Shown in pieces: positions 34,402 through 43,538 of a stretch of DNA of 44,065 nt (position 1 is the stretch's first letter; each line of letters starts with the position of its first letter). The notes under the pieces are model-generated. The model had not been told where the DNA came from. It did not search any database and saw nothing but the letters and a program-made list of their open reading frames with translations. The translations under genes and the position numbers were made by a program. The stretch is from Bacillota bacterium. Its GTDB lineage: Bacteria > Bacillota > Clostridia > Saccharofermentanales > DTU023. The DNA lies in contig JAMNZB010000042.1 in NCBI GenBank assembly GCA_023622515.1, forward strand, positions 1 through 44,065, in the 5' to 3' direction.

Positions 34402-34893
34402 ATGCGCCAGCTATATATTCGACAAAAGGTCTTTAAGCTAAGAGACTCATACCCTGTCCTGGACCAGACGGGAAGTGCTGTCTACCAAGTTGAAGAGGAC
34501 TTTAAATTTTTTGGGCATACCGTCCATGTCAACCATACCGATGGAACACGTTCCTTTGTTATCGATAAAGAACTCTTTACCTTTCTGCCCTTTTATCGAG
34601 TAGAATTCAGTGATGGTAGGTCCATGACCATCAAGCAACATTTCACCTTCTTCAAGAAAGAGTTTGAGATACACTCAGAGTCGCATTCTCTTAGCGTTCA
34701 GGGCGATTTTTTCGATTTAAACTTTGACGTCTGCAACGGAGAAGAGCGGGTTGGTCATATTCAGCGCGAATGGCTTAGCTGGGGAGATACTTTTGTCATT
34801 TCTGTATTTAACCAAGCCTTTGAAGAAGAGCTGCTTGCCCTACTGATTGTGGTCGATAGGGTTCTTGATGACCAGCAGCGTTCCAATAATTAA
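34402..34893 (+). CDS. LURP-one-related (YxjI-like) protein
   Basis: A 163-residue tubby-like beta-barrel protein: YIRQKVFKLRDSYPVLDQTG, GSAVYQVEEDF and the repeated short strands match LURP-one-related/YxjI proteins, whose function is unknown (a phospholipid or scaffold role has been suggested for the fold). The start at 34402 follows GGGGGAGAGGAG; a longer frame from 34315 adds an unconserved leader. The downstream 200 bases hold no confident gene. Confidence 0.85.
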   Translation: MRQLYIRQKVFKLRDSYPVLDQTGSAVYQVEEDFKFFGHTVHVNHTDGTRSFVIDKELFTFLPFYRVEFSDGRSMTIKQHFTFFKKEFEIHSESHSLSVQGDFFDLNFDVCNGEERVGHIQREWLSWGDTFVISVFNQAFEEELLALLIVVDRVLDDQQRSNN

Positions 34894-35094
34894 CCGCTTG
34901 CCGGATAAAGGATGGACGTTTTAAGTATGAGCTTGTTCAGGCCTTGCGAAGAATTATTGAGAAAAATGGGGGTTTCCTCGAAAACAAGGAAAACAACTAG
35001 CTTGATGAAAAGGGCCGGCGGATTCTTAATGGCGGACGTGCGGTATTAACTAGACGCTGTTGGCTTAGCTCATAGGAGGGCTGGGGAGGAGAGT

Positions 35095-36288
35095 ATGAAA
35101 AAGGAATATATAGCTAAGGACTGCCCGGTATTTAGCAAATGCGGAGGATGCGAGTTTTCCCATAGGCAGTATGAAGGCACTTTACAAAAGAAAACAGCTT
35201 GGGTAGAAGAGCTTCTTCAGCATAAGCTGGAGGGCTGCGAAGGGATGGAAGACCCTTTCTACTATAGGAATAAGGTCTATGCCGCCTTTTCCTATGAGCG
35301 GGGGAATATCCTCATGGGCAACTATGAGGCGAATTCAAAACGGATTGTAGACATTGACCACTGCCTGATTGAAGATCAGAAGGCCCAGGAAATTAACCAA
35401 ACGGTCAAAGGGCTAGCTAGGTCCTTTAAGTGGTCTGTCTATAGTCCGCAGAGTGGCCGGGGCTTGCTGAAGGGTTCGCTCGTCCGTGCCGGTAAGCGAA
35501 GCGGAGAGTACTTGTTAACCCTTGTTGTCACTTCGCCTACCATCCCTTCGGCCAAAAACTTTGCCAGGGCAATCGTAAAAGAACATCCGGAAATAAAGAG
35601 TGTTGTGTATAACATAAATGAGCAAGATTCCAGCCTTATCCTCGGAGAAAGAGAACAAGTTTCCTACGGGCCCGGCTTTATTTACGACAGGCTCTTTGAC
35701 CTGGACTTTCGTATCAGTTCTCAGAGCTTTTATCAAGTCAATCCCCCCATGGCAGAAAAGCTCTATCAAAAGGCCATTGAGTTTTTAGGCCTAAAAGGCC
35801 GGGAAATCTTAATCGATGCCTATTGCGGTATCGGGACCATCAGTCTTTATGCCGCCCGCTTTGTAAAACAAGTTTATGCCGTCGAATACAGCAAAGAAGC
35901 CATCCGTGATGCCATCTTCAACGCAAAGAGAAATACGATTAAAAATGTCTATTTTTCCGCGATGGATGCCGGCGAATACCTGCTTGGAGCCTATGAAGAC
36001 CAAGTGGCGGCAAGGAAAAGCAGGGAAAGCTATGTAAAAGCAGATGCCATGATTATAAATCCTCCAAGAAGTGGGCTGGATGATAAGGTAAAAGAAGCCA
36101 TTCTTAAATTAGAAGTTCCTAAGATTGCCTATATCTCTTGCAATCCGGAAGCCTTAGCAGAAGACTTGGCCGTTCTGAAAAAGAAATATAAGTTAGAAAG
36201 AGCCCATGCTTTTGACATGTTCCCTTGGACCGGGCATGTGGAGACGCTAGCCCTATTGTCCAAACTTGATGTCGACAAACGACCTTGA
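35095..36288 (+). CDS. RlmD/RumA-type RNA uracil-5-methyltransferase
   Basis: A 397-residue 5-methyluridine methyltransferase (23S rRNA or tRNA). Cluster ligands are Cys10, Cys16, Cys19 and Cys90 (CPVFSKCGGC; DHC). The SAM site is DAYCGIGTISLYA, and the catalytic Cys is in YISCNPE. The N-terminal TRAM domain of E. coli RumA is absent. The C-terminus HVETLALLSKLDVDKRP seems altered: in another frame the next bases encode a mobile-element-type tail, and a second copy of the HVETLALL coding bases lies at 43560. AGGAGGGCTGGGGAGGAG precedes the ATG. Confidence 0.9.
   Translation: MKKEYIAKDCPVFSKCGGCEFSHRQYEGTLQKKTAWVEELLQHKLEGCEGMEDPFYYRNKVYAAFSYERGNILMGNYEANSKRIVDIDHCLIEDQKAQEINQTVKGLARSFKWSVYSPQSGRGLLKGSLVRAGKRSGEYLLTLVVTSPTIPSAKNFARAIVKEHPEIKSVVYNINEQDSSLILGEREQVSYGPGFIYDRLFDLDFRISSQSFYQVNPPMAEKLYQKAIEFLGLKGREILIDAYCGIGTISLYAARFVKQVYAVEYSKEAIRDAIFNAKRNTIKNVYFSAMDAGEYLLGAYEDQVAARKSRESYVKADAMIINPPRSGLDDKVKEAILKLEVPKIAYISCNPEALAEDLAVLKKKYKLERAHAFDMFPWTGHVETLALLSKLDVDKRP
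36235..36254 (+). repeat. left copy of rumA 3'-end repeat (putative att site)
   Basis: CATGTGGAGACGCTAGCCCT in the RNA methyltransferase gene. It matches 43560-43579 at 19 of 20 positions in the same orientation and in the same coding frame (HVETLAL). The restriction operon lies between the copies. Confidence 0.55.
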
Positions 36289-36349
36289 GGTGGATAAGCT
36301 CGATTTGACTTCCGCAGAAAGCGAAGCAACTTATGCTGAGGTATTTTAG
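36269..36349 (+). pseudogene. relic of mobile-element-type rumA tail
   Basis: In the frame one base past the methyltransferase frame, 36284-36349 reads LEVDKLDLTSAESEATYAEV and stops. From memory, this D-L-T-S-A-E-S-x-A-T-Y pattern is the tail that follows HVETVxLLSKL in RumA fragments carried by integrative elements of gut Clostridia. There it continues into a longer helical segment. Here it is frameshifted and truncated. Confidence 0.5.
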
Positions 36350-36383
36350 GATGATGTGCTATCTTGGCTTTCGTTTTCTTGCC

Positions 36384-36414
36384 TTAATCAAAGTATGTAG
36401 GCAACTTTGATTAA
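36384..36414. terminator. hairpin between convergent rumA-type gene and hsdR
   Basis: A perfect 11-bp A/T-rich stem, TTAATCAAAGT (36384-36394) with ACTTTGATTAA (36404-36414), loop of nine bases. It is in the gap between the two convergent genes and may terminate either. The stem is weak in G/C. Confidence 0.45.
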
Positions 36415-36424
36415 ACACTCGATT

Positions 36425-39400
36425 TTAGAGCAAGCCAAAATACTTTTCAAAAAAGATAAGCAGTTTTTCTATGATGCCTTGCTTCTTGACGGTCCGGTTT
36501 TCTCTGCCGAATCTTGATACCGGCGGCATCAGTCTATCTATTGATGTTCCCGTGGTTTTCATTACACCGTCTCTGAAGGCGTTATCAATAAACCTTCTTG
36601 CTTCGTCGGGTTTTAATCTTTCTTCTTCTATGAGTTTATCGATATCGTCTTCTTTGCTTTTATTGACAAATTCCTGCCACTCATCATCTACTTCAGTGGA
36701 GATATTAACCTGTGCAATAAAGTTCTTAATAAGCTCTTTTTTACTTCTAAGCTCTAATGAGGAATTTACTGCCTTATCTATTGTCGCTAAAATAGTTTTG
36801 TCTTGACAATTGGAGTCCTTATACTTGGCAACCAACATAAGAATGTAATCAATATTGACCTCGATTTGGCGAATAAGCTCTATTTCGAAAATAATATCTT
36901 CGTTTATATTTTCTTTTTCACCGATAATATCCGGTTTGAATGCTTGGTATAAATCGATATACACACTCTGATAATCTTGCAAGTCCCTTTCTTCCAAGAG
37001 TGTGTCCTCTGCAAATTCGTCGAAGCAGGTTAGGATATTTCTCAGCCTCAAAATTTTGCCGAAAAGCTTGATAAATTCCTTTTGCTTTTCTTCTCCTATG
37101 ATGGCTTGACCCAAGGGATATCCCTGCTTTAGTTCACTTATTAACTCGACATAGCCCGGTTTGTGAGTGCCGTTTTCATCATATCCGTTATAATATTCCT
37201 TGTAGGTTTTTAGAAGGACAATGCCTCCGGCATCTTTGTCACCGAATAAGGCTATTGCCTTATCGGTTTCTTCCTTTAAGTCTCTGAAGCAAACAATATT
37301 ACCGAAGGTTTTAACACTGTTTAATATTCTGTTCGTTCTTGAAAATGCTTGAATCAGACCGTGCTGTCTTAAATTTTTATCTACCCATAATGTATTTAAC
37401 GTAGTGGCGTCAAAGCCTGTTAAAAACATATTGACGACAATTAGAATATCGATTTCTCTGTTCTTAACCCTCAAGGACAAGTCTTTATAATAGTTTTGGA
37501 ATTTTAAAGCGGAGCTGTCAAAATTGGTATTGAACATCCTGTTATAGTCTTTAATTGCCGAATCTAAAAAGTCTCTTGAGCTTTGGTCTAAACTCCCCGT
37601 GTTTAAATTTTCATCGGGCAAGATCCCATCAATCTCTTCTTCATTAGGCGAAAAAGAAAAGATGGTGGCAATTTTTAAGTTCGAATTTTTCTCGGATATC
37701 TGTTTTTTTAATTCTTTGTAATACTGTATTGCCATGGCAATAGAGGCAGCAGCAAATATGGAGTTGAAGCCTGCCAGCCTTCGCTGTTCTCTTTTTTCTA
37801 GCTTTTTCTTGCTCTCCTTATCAACTTCTTCCCACTTTGCTGTAAAAGAATAATAACTTTGCCTTTTTGTTTTTCGGTCAAAGTGTTCCAAGATATAATC
37901 TACAATTTCGGAAACTCTTTCAGGGGCAGCCAGAGCTTTTTCTCTGTCTATGGCATAAACTTTTTCATCCTTGATATTATCCGGTGTTTTAATGGTATTT
38001 ATAAAGTCGATTCTAAAGGGCAGAACATTGCCGTCATTTATGGCGTCTACTATGGTGTAGGTGTGAAGTTTGTCACCGAATACTTGCTGTGTGGTTCTAA
38101 ACGCCGGATTCCCGCCGGAGGGAGCATTTGCAGCAAATATAGGGGTGCCGGTAAATCCGAAAATATGATAATTTTTGAAGTGCTTGATTATATTTCTGTG
38201 CATGTCACCGAACTGTGAACGATGACATTCATCAAAGATTAAAACCACATGTTTTTTATATATGTCATGCTTCTTGTTTTTCTTTATAAAAACATCCAAC
38301 TTTTGAATGGTGGTTACAATTATTTTGTATTCATGGTAACCACCGTTTTTATTTCTGTCCTCCAACTGTCTTTGCAGAACTTGTGTTGAAGTGTTGCCGT
38401 TGGCGGCACCTTTTTCAAATCGGTCATATTCTCTCATAGTCTGGTAGTCCAAATCTTTTCTGTCTACCACGAATATGACTTTATCAATGGAAGGCATTTT
38501 GCTTGCAAGAATTGCGGTTTTAAAACTGGTCAACGTTTTCCCGCTTCCTGTTGTGTGCCAAATATATCCGCCTGCTTCAATCGTACCCATCTTTTTATAG
38601 TTGCTAGATATGGTAATTTTATTTATGATCCTCTCCGTTGCCGCAATCTGATAAGGTCGCATCACAAGGAGCAAATCCTCACTCGTAAATATACAATACT
38701 TGGTCAGGATATTTAGCAGTACATGCTTGGCAAAAAAGGTCTTTGTGAAGTCAATCAAATCCGGAATTAACTTGTTATTGGCGTCAGCCCAGAAACTTGT
38801 AAATTCAAAACTGTTACTTGTCTTTTTGCTCTTACGTCTGGTAGATGCCTTTTGTTCCTTAATATGGGCTTCCCTTGTAGTATTGCTGTAATATTTGGTG
38901 TGAGTACCGTTAGAAATGACAAAAAGCTGGACATACTCAAAAAGACCATGACTTGCCCAAAAGCTGTCTCTTTGATAGCGGTTTATCTGGTTAAAAGCTT
39001 CTCTGATGGCTATGCCTCTTCTTTTAAGTTCTATATGAACAAGCGGTAAACCGTTGACTAAAATAGTTACATCATAGCGTGTGGGACGGTGCCCGGAATT
39101 TTCCTCATACTGATTGATGACTTGCAAACGATTGTTGTGGATATTGTTTTTGTCTATAAGATAGATATTCTTTGTGCTTCCGTTATCAAGTTTTAAAACC
39201 TGAACATGGTCATCCTGAATTTTTCTTGTCTTTTCTACGATACCTTCATTGGCATTGGCTATAGACTGATTGAAAAACCTTTCCCACTCACCATCAGTGA
39301 AGGTAAAGTCATTAAGTTTTTCCAACTGATGCCTTAGATTTTCTATAAAAGAAGTTTCGTTGGATATTTTATAATACTCATAGCCTTGAGATTCAAGCTG

Positions 39401-39526
39401 TTTAATGAAAGCCTTCTCCAAAGCGGCTTCACTTTGATATTTTTGTCCTTCAGCCCTATACTCCGGTATATATTCGGCAAAAACAGTCGCTTCGTCGGTG
39501 CTTGCAAGGATGTTATAGTTCGTCAT
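36425..39526 (-). CDS. hsdR: type I restriction enzyme, R (motor/nuclease) subunit
   Basis: A 1033-residue HsdR that translocates and cuts unmethylated DNA. The nuclease motif is Asp152, Glu166 and Lys168 (RYDVTILV then HIELKRR), nearly the same numbering as the EcoR124I nuclease. Helicase motif I is TGSGKT (326-331) and motif II is DECH (432-435). The length is close to EcoR124I HsdR (about 1038), so the system is type IC-like. TAA of hsdS and ATG of hsdR are one base apart, with GGAGG in the hsdS end, so translation is coupled. Last gene of the operon. Confidence 0.96.
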   Translation of the reverse strand: MTNYNILASTDEATVFAEYIPEYRAEGQKYQSEAALEKAFIKQLESQGYEYYKISNETSFIENLRHQLEKLNDFTFTDGEWERFFNQSIANANEGIVEKTRKIQDDHVQVLKLDNGSTKNIYLIDKNNIHNNRLQVINQYEENSGHRPTRYDVTILVNGLPLVHIELKRRGIAIREAFNQINRYQRDSFWASHGLFEYVQLFVISNGTHTKYYSNTTREAHIKEQKASTRRKSKKTSNSFEFTSFWADANNKLIPDLIDFTKTFFAKHVLLNILTKYCIFTSEDLLLVMRPYQIAATERIINKITISSNYKKMGTIEAGGYIWHTTGSGKTLTSFKTAILASKMPSIDKVIFVVDRKDLDYQTMREYDRFEKGAANGNTSTQVLQRQLEDRNKNGGYHEYKIIVTTIQKLDVFIKKNKKHDIYKKHVVLIFDECHRSQFGDMHRNIIKHFKNYHIFGFTGTPIFAANAPSGGNPAFRTTQQVFGDKLHTYTIVDAINDGNVLPFRIDFINTIKTPDNIKDEKVYAIDREKALAAPERVSEIVDYILEHFDRKTKRQSYYSFTAKWEEVDKESKKKLEKREQRRLAGFNSIFAAASIAMAIQYYKELKKQISEKNSNLKIATIFSFSPNEEEIDGILPDENLNTGSLDQSSRDFLDSAIKDYNRMFNTNFDSSALKFQNYYKDLSLRVKNREIDILIVVNMFLTGFDATTLNTLWVDKNLRQHGLIQAFSRTNRILNSVKTFGNIVCFRDLKEETDKAIALFGDKDAGGIVLLKTYKEYYNGYDENGTHKPGYVELISELKQGYPLGQAIIGEEKQKEFIKLFGKILRLRNILTCFDEFAEDTLLEERDLQDYQSVYIDLYQAFKPDIIGEKENINEDIIFEIELIRQIEVNIDYILMLVAKYKDSNCQDKTILATIDKAVNSSLELRSKKELIKNFIAQVNISTEVDDEWQEFVNKSKEDDIDKLIEEERLKPDEARRFIDNAFRDGVMKTTGTSIDRLMPPVSRFGRENRTVKKQGIIEKLLIFFEKYFGLL

Positions 39527-39527
39527 C

Positions 39528-40694
39528 TTATGCCTCCGTTGAATCTAATTCTTTAAAGGACAAGAGTTTATCTCTGTAATACTCGTATTGCTTTTGTCTG
39601 GCTTCTATTTCGGCTGGGAGGCCGATGGAGATATCGTTAACAAGGGCATCGAACTTGTCAAGGATGGAGACAATGCGTTCTTGTTCGGATAGGGGTGGGA
39701 TGGGGATTTTATAGGCCAATAACTTTTCTTGCCTTAATCTTGTTACTTTTGCACCATGGGCATATCTTTCTTTATACTTGCTAAAATCTGTTCCTTGTAA
39801 CAAGTAAGTTATGTATTTTGTATTTTGATTGTGTCTAAAGGCAAACATATCTCCGCTGATACATACTTCTTCGCCTAACCATGCAAGAGGTTTACATATG
39901 TCCTCAACATTCTCGCTTACCCCTGCAATGAGCACATCTCCATTTTTAGCCTTTTTTAGTCTTTTTGATTGTTCCAATGAAACAAATGATATTGTTTCAT
40001 AAGCACTGGTGCCATAATAAGTATGTATCTGCCCATAGTGAATACATGGAAACCCTTTATCAACGAAATCGGATTTTTGCAATCCGCTTCCCCTTATAAG
40101 TTTTCCAATTTCACCTAAAGTCTTCCACTCCACCTCATCTCCAAATATCAACAACTCATCCCTATAATACTCATATTGTTTCTTCCTTGCTGTAAGCTCC
40201 GCTGTAAGCTCCGCTGTAAGCTCCGTGAAATTGTCCAAGATACGGACAATTTCAGCTTGGATTGGGAGGGGTGGAATGGGAACCCTCAATCTTGCGACAT
40301 CACTAGCATATACATGGGGAACTCCTCCACCTTTTTGCATTCTATAAATAATGTCTTGTTTGTCTTTTAAAAAATGGTATAAGAACTTTATATTGATAAG
40401 ATTTTTATCTGGTTTAACAGTAAAAGCATCTGATACAAAAATAGGTTCATTCCAAAAAGATACAAAACCTGAGTAAGCACCACTACTCGAAATAGTAATC
40501 GTATTTCCTTTACGATTATATTTGTCAATATAATAAGCTGGTCCTTGACCTCCCGCAATTACAGGTATAGTACCCTCAATGGCATCTTTTTTTGTTATAG
40601 ATTTGCCTTTTTGGAAATTACAAACATCCCCTAGTTTTCTGTACTCAACCCCATCCGGGCACAACTCTTTTATCAGTTCATCAAGCCTACTCAC
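39528..40694 (-). CDS. hsdS: type I restriction enzyme, specificity subunit
   Basis: A 388-residue HsdS with two target-recognition domains (about 15-140 and 188-330), each followed by a conserved helical spacer. The central spacer contains three copies of Glu-Leu-Thr-Ala (residues 158-169) before RKKQYEYYRDELL. The distal spacer ends ARQKQYEYYRDKLL and has no repeat. I start at GTG 40694 (MSRLDELIKELCPDGVEY, the common HsdS start) and not at GTG 40703. The start overlaps the rhuM stop by 8 bases (GTGAGTAG), so the genes are coupled. The DNA target cannot be deduced. Confidence 0.94.
   Translation of the reverse strand: MSRLDELIKELCPDGVEYRKLGDVCNFQKGKSITKKDAIEGTIPVIAGGQGPAYYIDKYNRKGNTITISSSGAYSGFVSFWNEPIFVSDAFTVKPDKNLINIKFLYHFLKDKQDIIYRMQKGGGVPHVYASDVARLRVPIPPLPIQAEIVRILDNFTELTAELTAELTARKKQYEYYRDELLIFGDEVEWKTLGEIGKLIRGSGLQKSDFVDKGFPCIHYGQIHTYYGTSAYETISFVSLEQSKRLKKAKNGDVLIAGVSENVEDICKPLAWLGEEVCISGDMFAFRHNQNTKYITYLLQGTDFSKYKERYAHGAKVTRLRQEKLLAYKIPIPPLSEQERIVSILDKFDALVNDISIGLPAEIEARQKQYEYYRDKLLSFKELDSTEA
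40189..40224 (-). repeat. 3 x 12-bp tandem repeat in hsdS (TAEL type)
   Basis: GCTGTAAGCTCC three times, perfect, at 40189-40200, 40201-40212 and 40213-40224 (plus strand). On the coding strand each unit encodes Glu-Leu-Thr-Ala (the TAEL register). It lies in the central conserved region between the two target-recognition domains. Confidence 0.97.
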
Positions 40695-41739
40695 AATCTT
40701 CACCGCCTTTATTGTCCTTGTCAGCCATGCTGTCCTTGTCCGCTTTCTTGAGTAGCTTCTTCACTTCTCTATCAAAATCCGACTCAATTTTTTGAGTCTT
40801 GTTAAACTCCTCATATTCAATAATAGCTTTACTGTCCGCTTGTTTTTTTGAGATGCTTCCCTTGCCGGAGAGGATTTTAAATCGTCTGAACTCTAAAAAT
40901 GCATTTATGCTTTGAGAAAAATCGTCCATAGTAAAAACATATTCATCTTCAATTAAATCCTCAACATAATCAAAATAGCCTGAAACCGCTCTTTCCAATC
41001 TCCTTATCTGCTTTTCATCAAGATAGTTTTTGGCAATGGTTACATCGGATTTTAATATTCGTCTGTCCGGGGCATTTTTCCAAGTAGTCAGCCCCATATT
41101 TTCTTTTTTTGAATCTGCTTTTGAATGTATGATTTCGGCGGCCGTTTGACCGGTAATGGCATAATGGAATTTATTTTGCACCATTGCGTAAAAGGTTTTT
41201 GTAGTTGGCGAGTTTTTATCATAATCAATACTGCATTCAGCAAATATATCGGTTATTTGCTGCCAGATACGCCTTTCGCTGGCTCTGATTGAGCGAACAC
41301 GCTCTAATAATTCTCTAAAATAATCTTTGCCGAAGCTTGTTTTGCCTTGCTTTAAACGCTCATCATCCCACACCAAGCCTTTTGTCATATATTCCCTTAC
41401 AACTTTTGTCTCCCATATACGGAATTGTGTTGCTTTGTACGAACTTACACGGTATCCAACGGAAATAATGGCATCAAGATTGTAAAATTTTTGCTTTCTC
41501 CTAACCATTCTTGAGCCTTCTTTTTGAACTACCGAGAAATCCTCGGAAGTTGAAGTTTCGCTTAATTCTCTTTCTTTGTATATATTTTTTAAATGTAGAG
41601 AAATATTATCGCTTGAACAGTCAAATAACTCCGCCATGGACTTTTGTGTAAGCCAAATAGATTCATCCTTGATTATGGCATTCACCGAAATATCATGTTC
41701 CGGAGTGCTGTACATTAAAAACTGTAATTCATTTTTCAT
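40687..41739 (-). CDS. RhuM-family protein in the hsd operon
   Basis: A 350-residue virulence RhuM family protein: SIWLTQKSMAELFDCSSDNIS (a helix-turn-helix-like start), YNLDAIISVGYRVSS, TQFRIWETKVVREYMTKGL and ASERRIWQQITDIFAECSIDY are the family signatures. The function is unknown. It is set between hsdM and hsdS with a 4-base ATGA overlap to hsdM and an 8-base overlap to hsdS, so all four genes are one translational chain. The charged C-terminus (KKLLKKADKDSMADKDN) is likely disordered. Confidence 0.88.
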   Translation of the reverse strand: MKNELQFLMYSTPEHDISVNAIIKDESIWLTQKSMAELFDCSSDNISLHLKNIYKERELSETSTSEDFSVVQKEGSRMVRRKQKFYNLDAIISVGYRVSSYKATQFRIWETKVVREYMTKGLVWDDERLKQGKTSFGKDYFRELLERVRSIRASERRIWQQITDIFAECSIDYDKNSPTTKTFYAMVQNKFHYAITGQTAAEIIHSKADSKKENMGLTTWKNAPDRRILKSDVTIAKNYLDEKQIRRLERAVSGYFDYVEDLIEDEYVFTMDDFSQSINAFLEFRRFKILSGKGSISKKQADSKAIIEYEEFNKTQKIESDFDREVKKLLKKADKDSMADKDNKGGEDCE

Positions 41740-43301
41740 GATTCCACCCCGATTTCAGCCACAATTTCATCTATTGCTTTACGGAGCTCATGCTGTCTTT
41801 TAACAATTTCCTCGATCTCTTTATTAAGTACTTTGATGTCAATTTTTTCTCTTGTATCTTCAATTTCTACATAGGTTGACACCGAAAGATTGTAGTCTTC
41901 CTCGGCGATTTCGGCATTAGGAACAAGTTTGGAGAAATAGTCTATTTCCTCTTTGTTTTCATATACCTTTACTATCTTTGCTATATTTTCATCTGTCAAT
42001 TTATTATTGTTTGTAACCTTCACAAACTCTTTAGACGCATCGACAAAGAAGGTTGAGTTTTCAGCCTTCGATTTCTTCAATACCATTATGCAGGTGGCAA
42101 TGGATGTGCCGAAAAACAGATTATCGGGAAGTTGGATTATGCCGTCCACATAGTTGTTATCAATAAGATATTTCCGTATCTTCTGTTCCGCTCCACCCCT
42201 ATACATGACACCCGGGAAGCATACGATAGAAGCTGTTCCATTAGTGGCAAGCCATGCCAAACTGTGCATGATGAAGGCTAAATCGGCTTTTGATTTCGGT
42301 GCCAGCACCCCTGCCGGCGAGAATCTCGGGTCATTTATAAGTAGAGAGTTGCCGTCTCCCTCCCATTTAATTGAGTAGGGCGGATTTGAAACAATTACCT
42401 CAAAAGGTTCATCGTCCCAGTGCATGGGGTCTGTCAGTGTATCCCCATGAGCAATATCAAATTTATCAAAATCCACATCGTGGAGAAACATATTAATTCT
42501 ACATAAGTTATAGGTGGTTAGATTGATTTCCTGTCCGAAAAAACCTTGTCTGACATGGTCTTTGCCAAGTATTTTAGCTGACTGTAGAAGTAGGGAGCCA
42601 GAGCCACAGGCGGGGTCATAGACCTTGTTAACCTCGCTTTTCCCGACTAAGGCGATTCTCGTTAAAAGTTCGGAAACCTCTTGAGGTGTAAAGAATTCAC
42701 CACCGGATTTTCCTGCATTTGAAGCGTACATACTCATCAAAAACTCATAGGCATCGCCGAAAGCGTCAATTTTATTGTCCTGATAGTTACCGAGTTTCAT
42801 CTCGGATACGGAGTTTATGAGTTTCACAAGCTTGTCATTTCTTCTGGCAACGGTATTACCGAGTTTATTGGAGTTAACGTCCATATCATCAAACAGACCT
42901 TTAAAATTGTCCTCACTGTCGGTACCGAGAGCTGAGTTTTCTATGTTTTTAAATATAGTTTCCAAAGTCTCATTTAAATTTTCATCATCTTTAGCTCTTA
43001 ATTTCAGGTTGTGAAACAGTTCGCTCGGCAAAATAAAAAAACCTTTGGTTTTTACCAAATCCTCTCTTGCCGATTCGGCCTCTTCATCCGATAAGTTGGC
43101 ATAGTCAAAGTCTTCAAACCCGGCCTCGTGTTCACCTTTATTAATATATGCGGTAATATTCTCTGAAATATATCGATAGAAAAGCATACCGAGAACGTAC
43201 TGTTTAAAGTCCCAGCCGTCCACGGAACCTCTCAGATCATTTGCCATATTCCATATGGTACGGTGTAGTTCCGCTCTTTGTTGTTCACTCTGACCGGCCA
43301 T
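41736..43301 (-). CDS. hsdM: type I restriction enzyme, DNA methyltransferase subunit
   Basis: A 521-residue N6-adenine methyltransferase, close to EcoR124I HsdM (520). The N-terminal HsdM_N helical domain has WDFKQYVLGMLFYRYIS. GEFFTPQEVSELL follows, then motif I DPACGSGSLLL (229-239) and catalytic NPPYS (306-310). GGGAGGAG precedes the ATG. First gene of the operon; its promoter is probably in the A/T-rich 43302-43500 region, where I found no single convincing -35/-10 pair. Confidence 0.96.
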   Translation of the reverse strand: MAGQSEQQRAELHRTIWNMANDLRGSVDGWDFKQYVLGMLFYRYISENITAYINKGEHEAGFEDFDYANLSDEEAESAREDLVKTKGFFILPSELFHNLKLRAKDDENLNETLETIFKNIENSALGTDSEDNFKGLFDDMDVNSNKLGNTVARRNDKLVKLINSVSEMKLGNYQDNKIDAFGDAYEFLMSMYASNAGKSGGEFFTPQEVSELLTRIALVGKSEVNKVYDPACGSGSLLLQSAKILGKDHVRQGFFGQEINLTTYNLCRINMFLHDVDFDKFDIAHGDTLTDPMHWDDEPFEVIVSNPPYSIKWEGDGNSLLINDPRFSPAGVLAPKSKADLAFIMHSLAWLATNGTASIVCFPGVMYRGGAEQKIRKYLIDNNYVDGIIQLPDNLFFGTSIATCIMVLKKSKAENSTFFVDASKEFVKVTNNNKLTDENIAKIVKVYENKEEIDYFSKLVPNAEIAEEDYNLSVSTYVEIEDTREKIDIKVLNKEIEEIVKRQHELRKAIDEIVAEIGVES

Positions 43302-43538
43302 TTTATTGATTCTCCTCCCTCATTAGTAACGAATTTATTTTCATGAAAAATCTATTTAGAATTAAGCTAAATAAATATATTTTTCAAATATAAATTGCAG
43401 ACACAGCCAGTATACAATAGGCAATATCTTTTTTCACACACCGCATAATTGCTATATCTTGCTATTAATAAATAAAGACAAAAGCAAAGAATCAGTAGGT
43501 ACATATTGATTTCCTAAGAATATGAGAAAGCTTTAAGT

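Noticed and set aside
34920-34935. 16-base near-match (15/16) between 34920-34935 and 43532-43547, suggesting another att repeat
   Set aside because: A match of this length with one mismatch is expected by chance in 44 kb of A/T-rich sequence, and neither side encodes the same thing.
34893-35094. Short open frames between the LURP-like gene and the rumA-type gene, one ending RRIIEKNGGFLENKENN
   Set aside because: They look protein-like, but there is no start with a ribosome binding site and no family I recognise. They could be a decayed gene end but cannot be supported.
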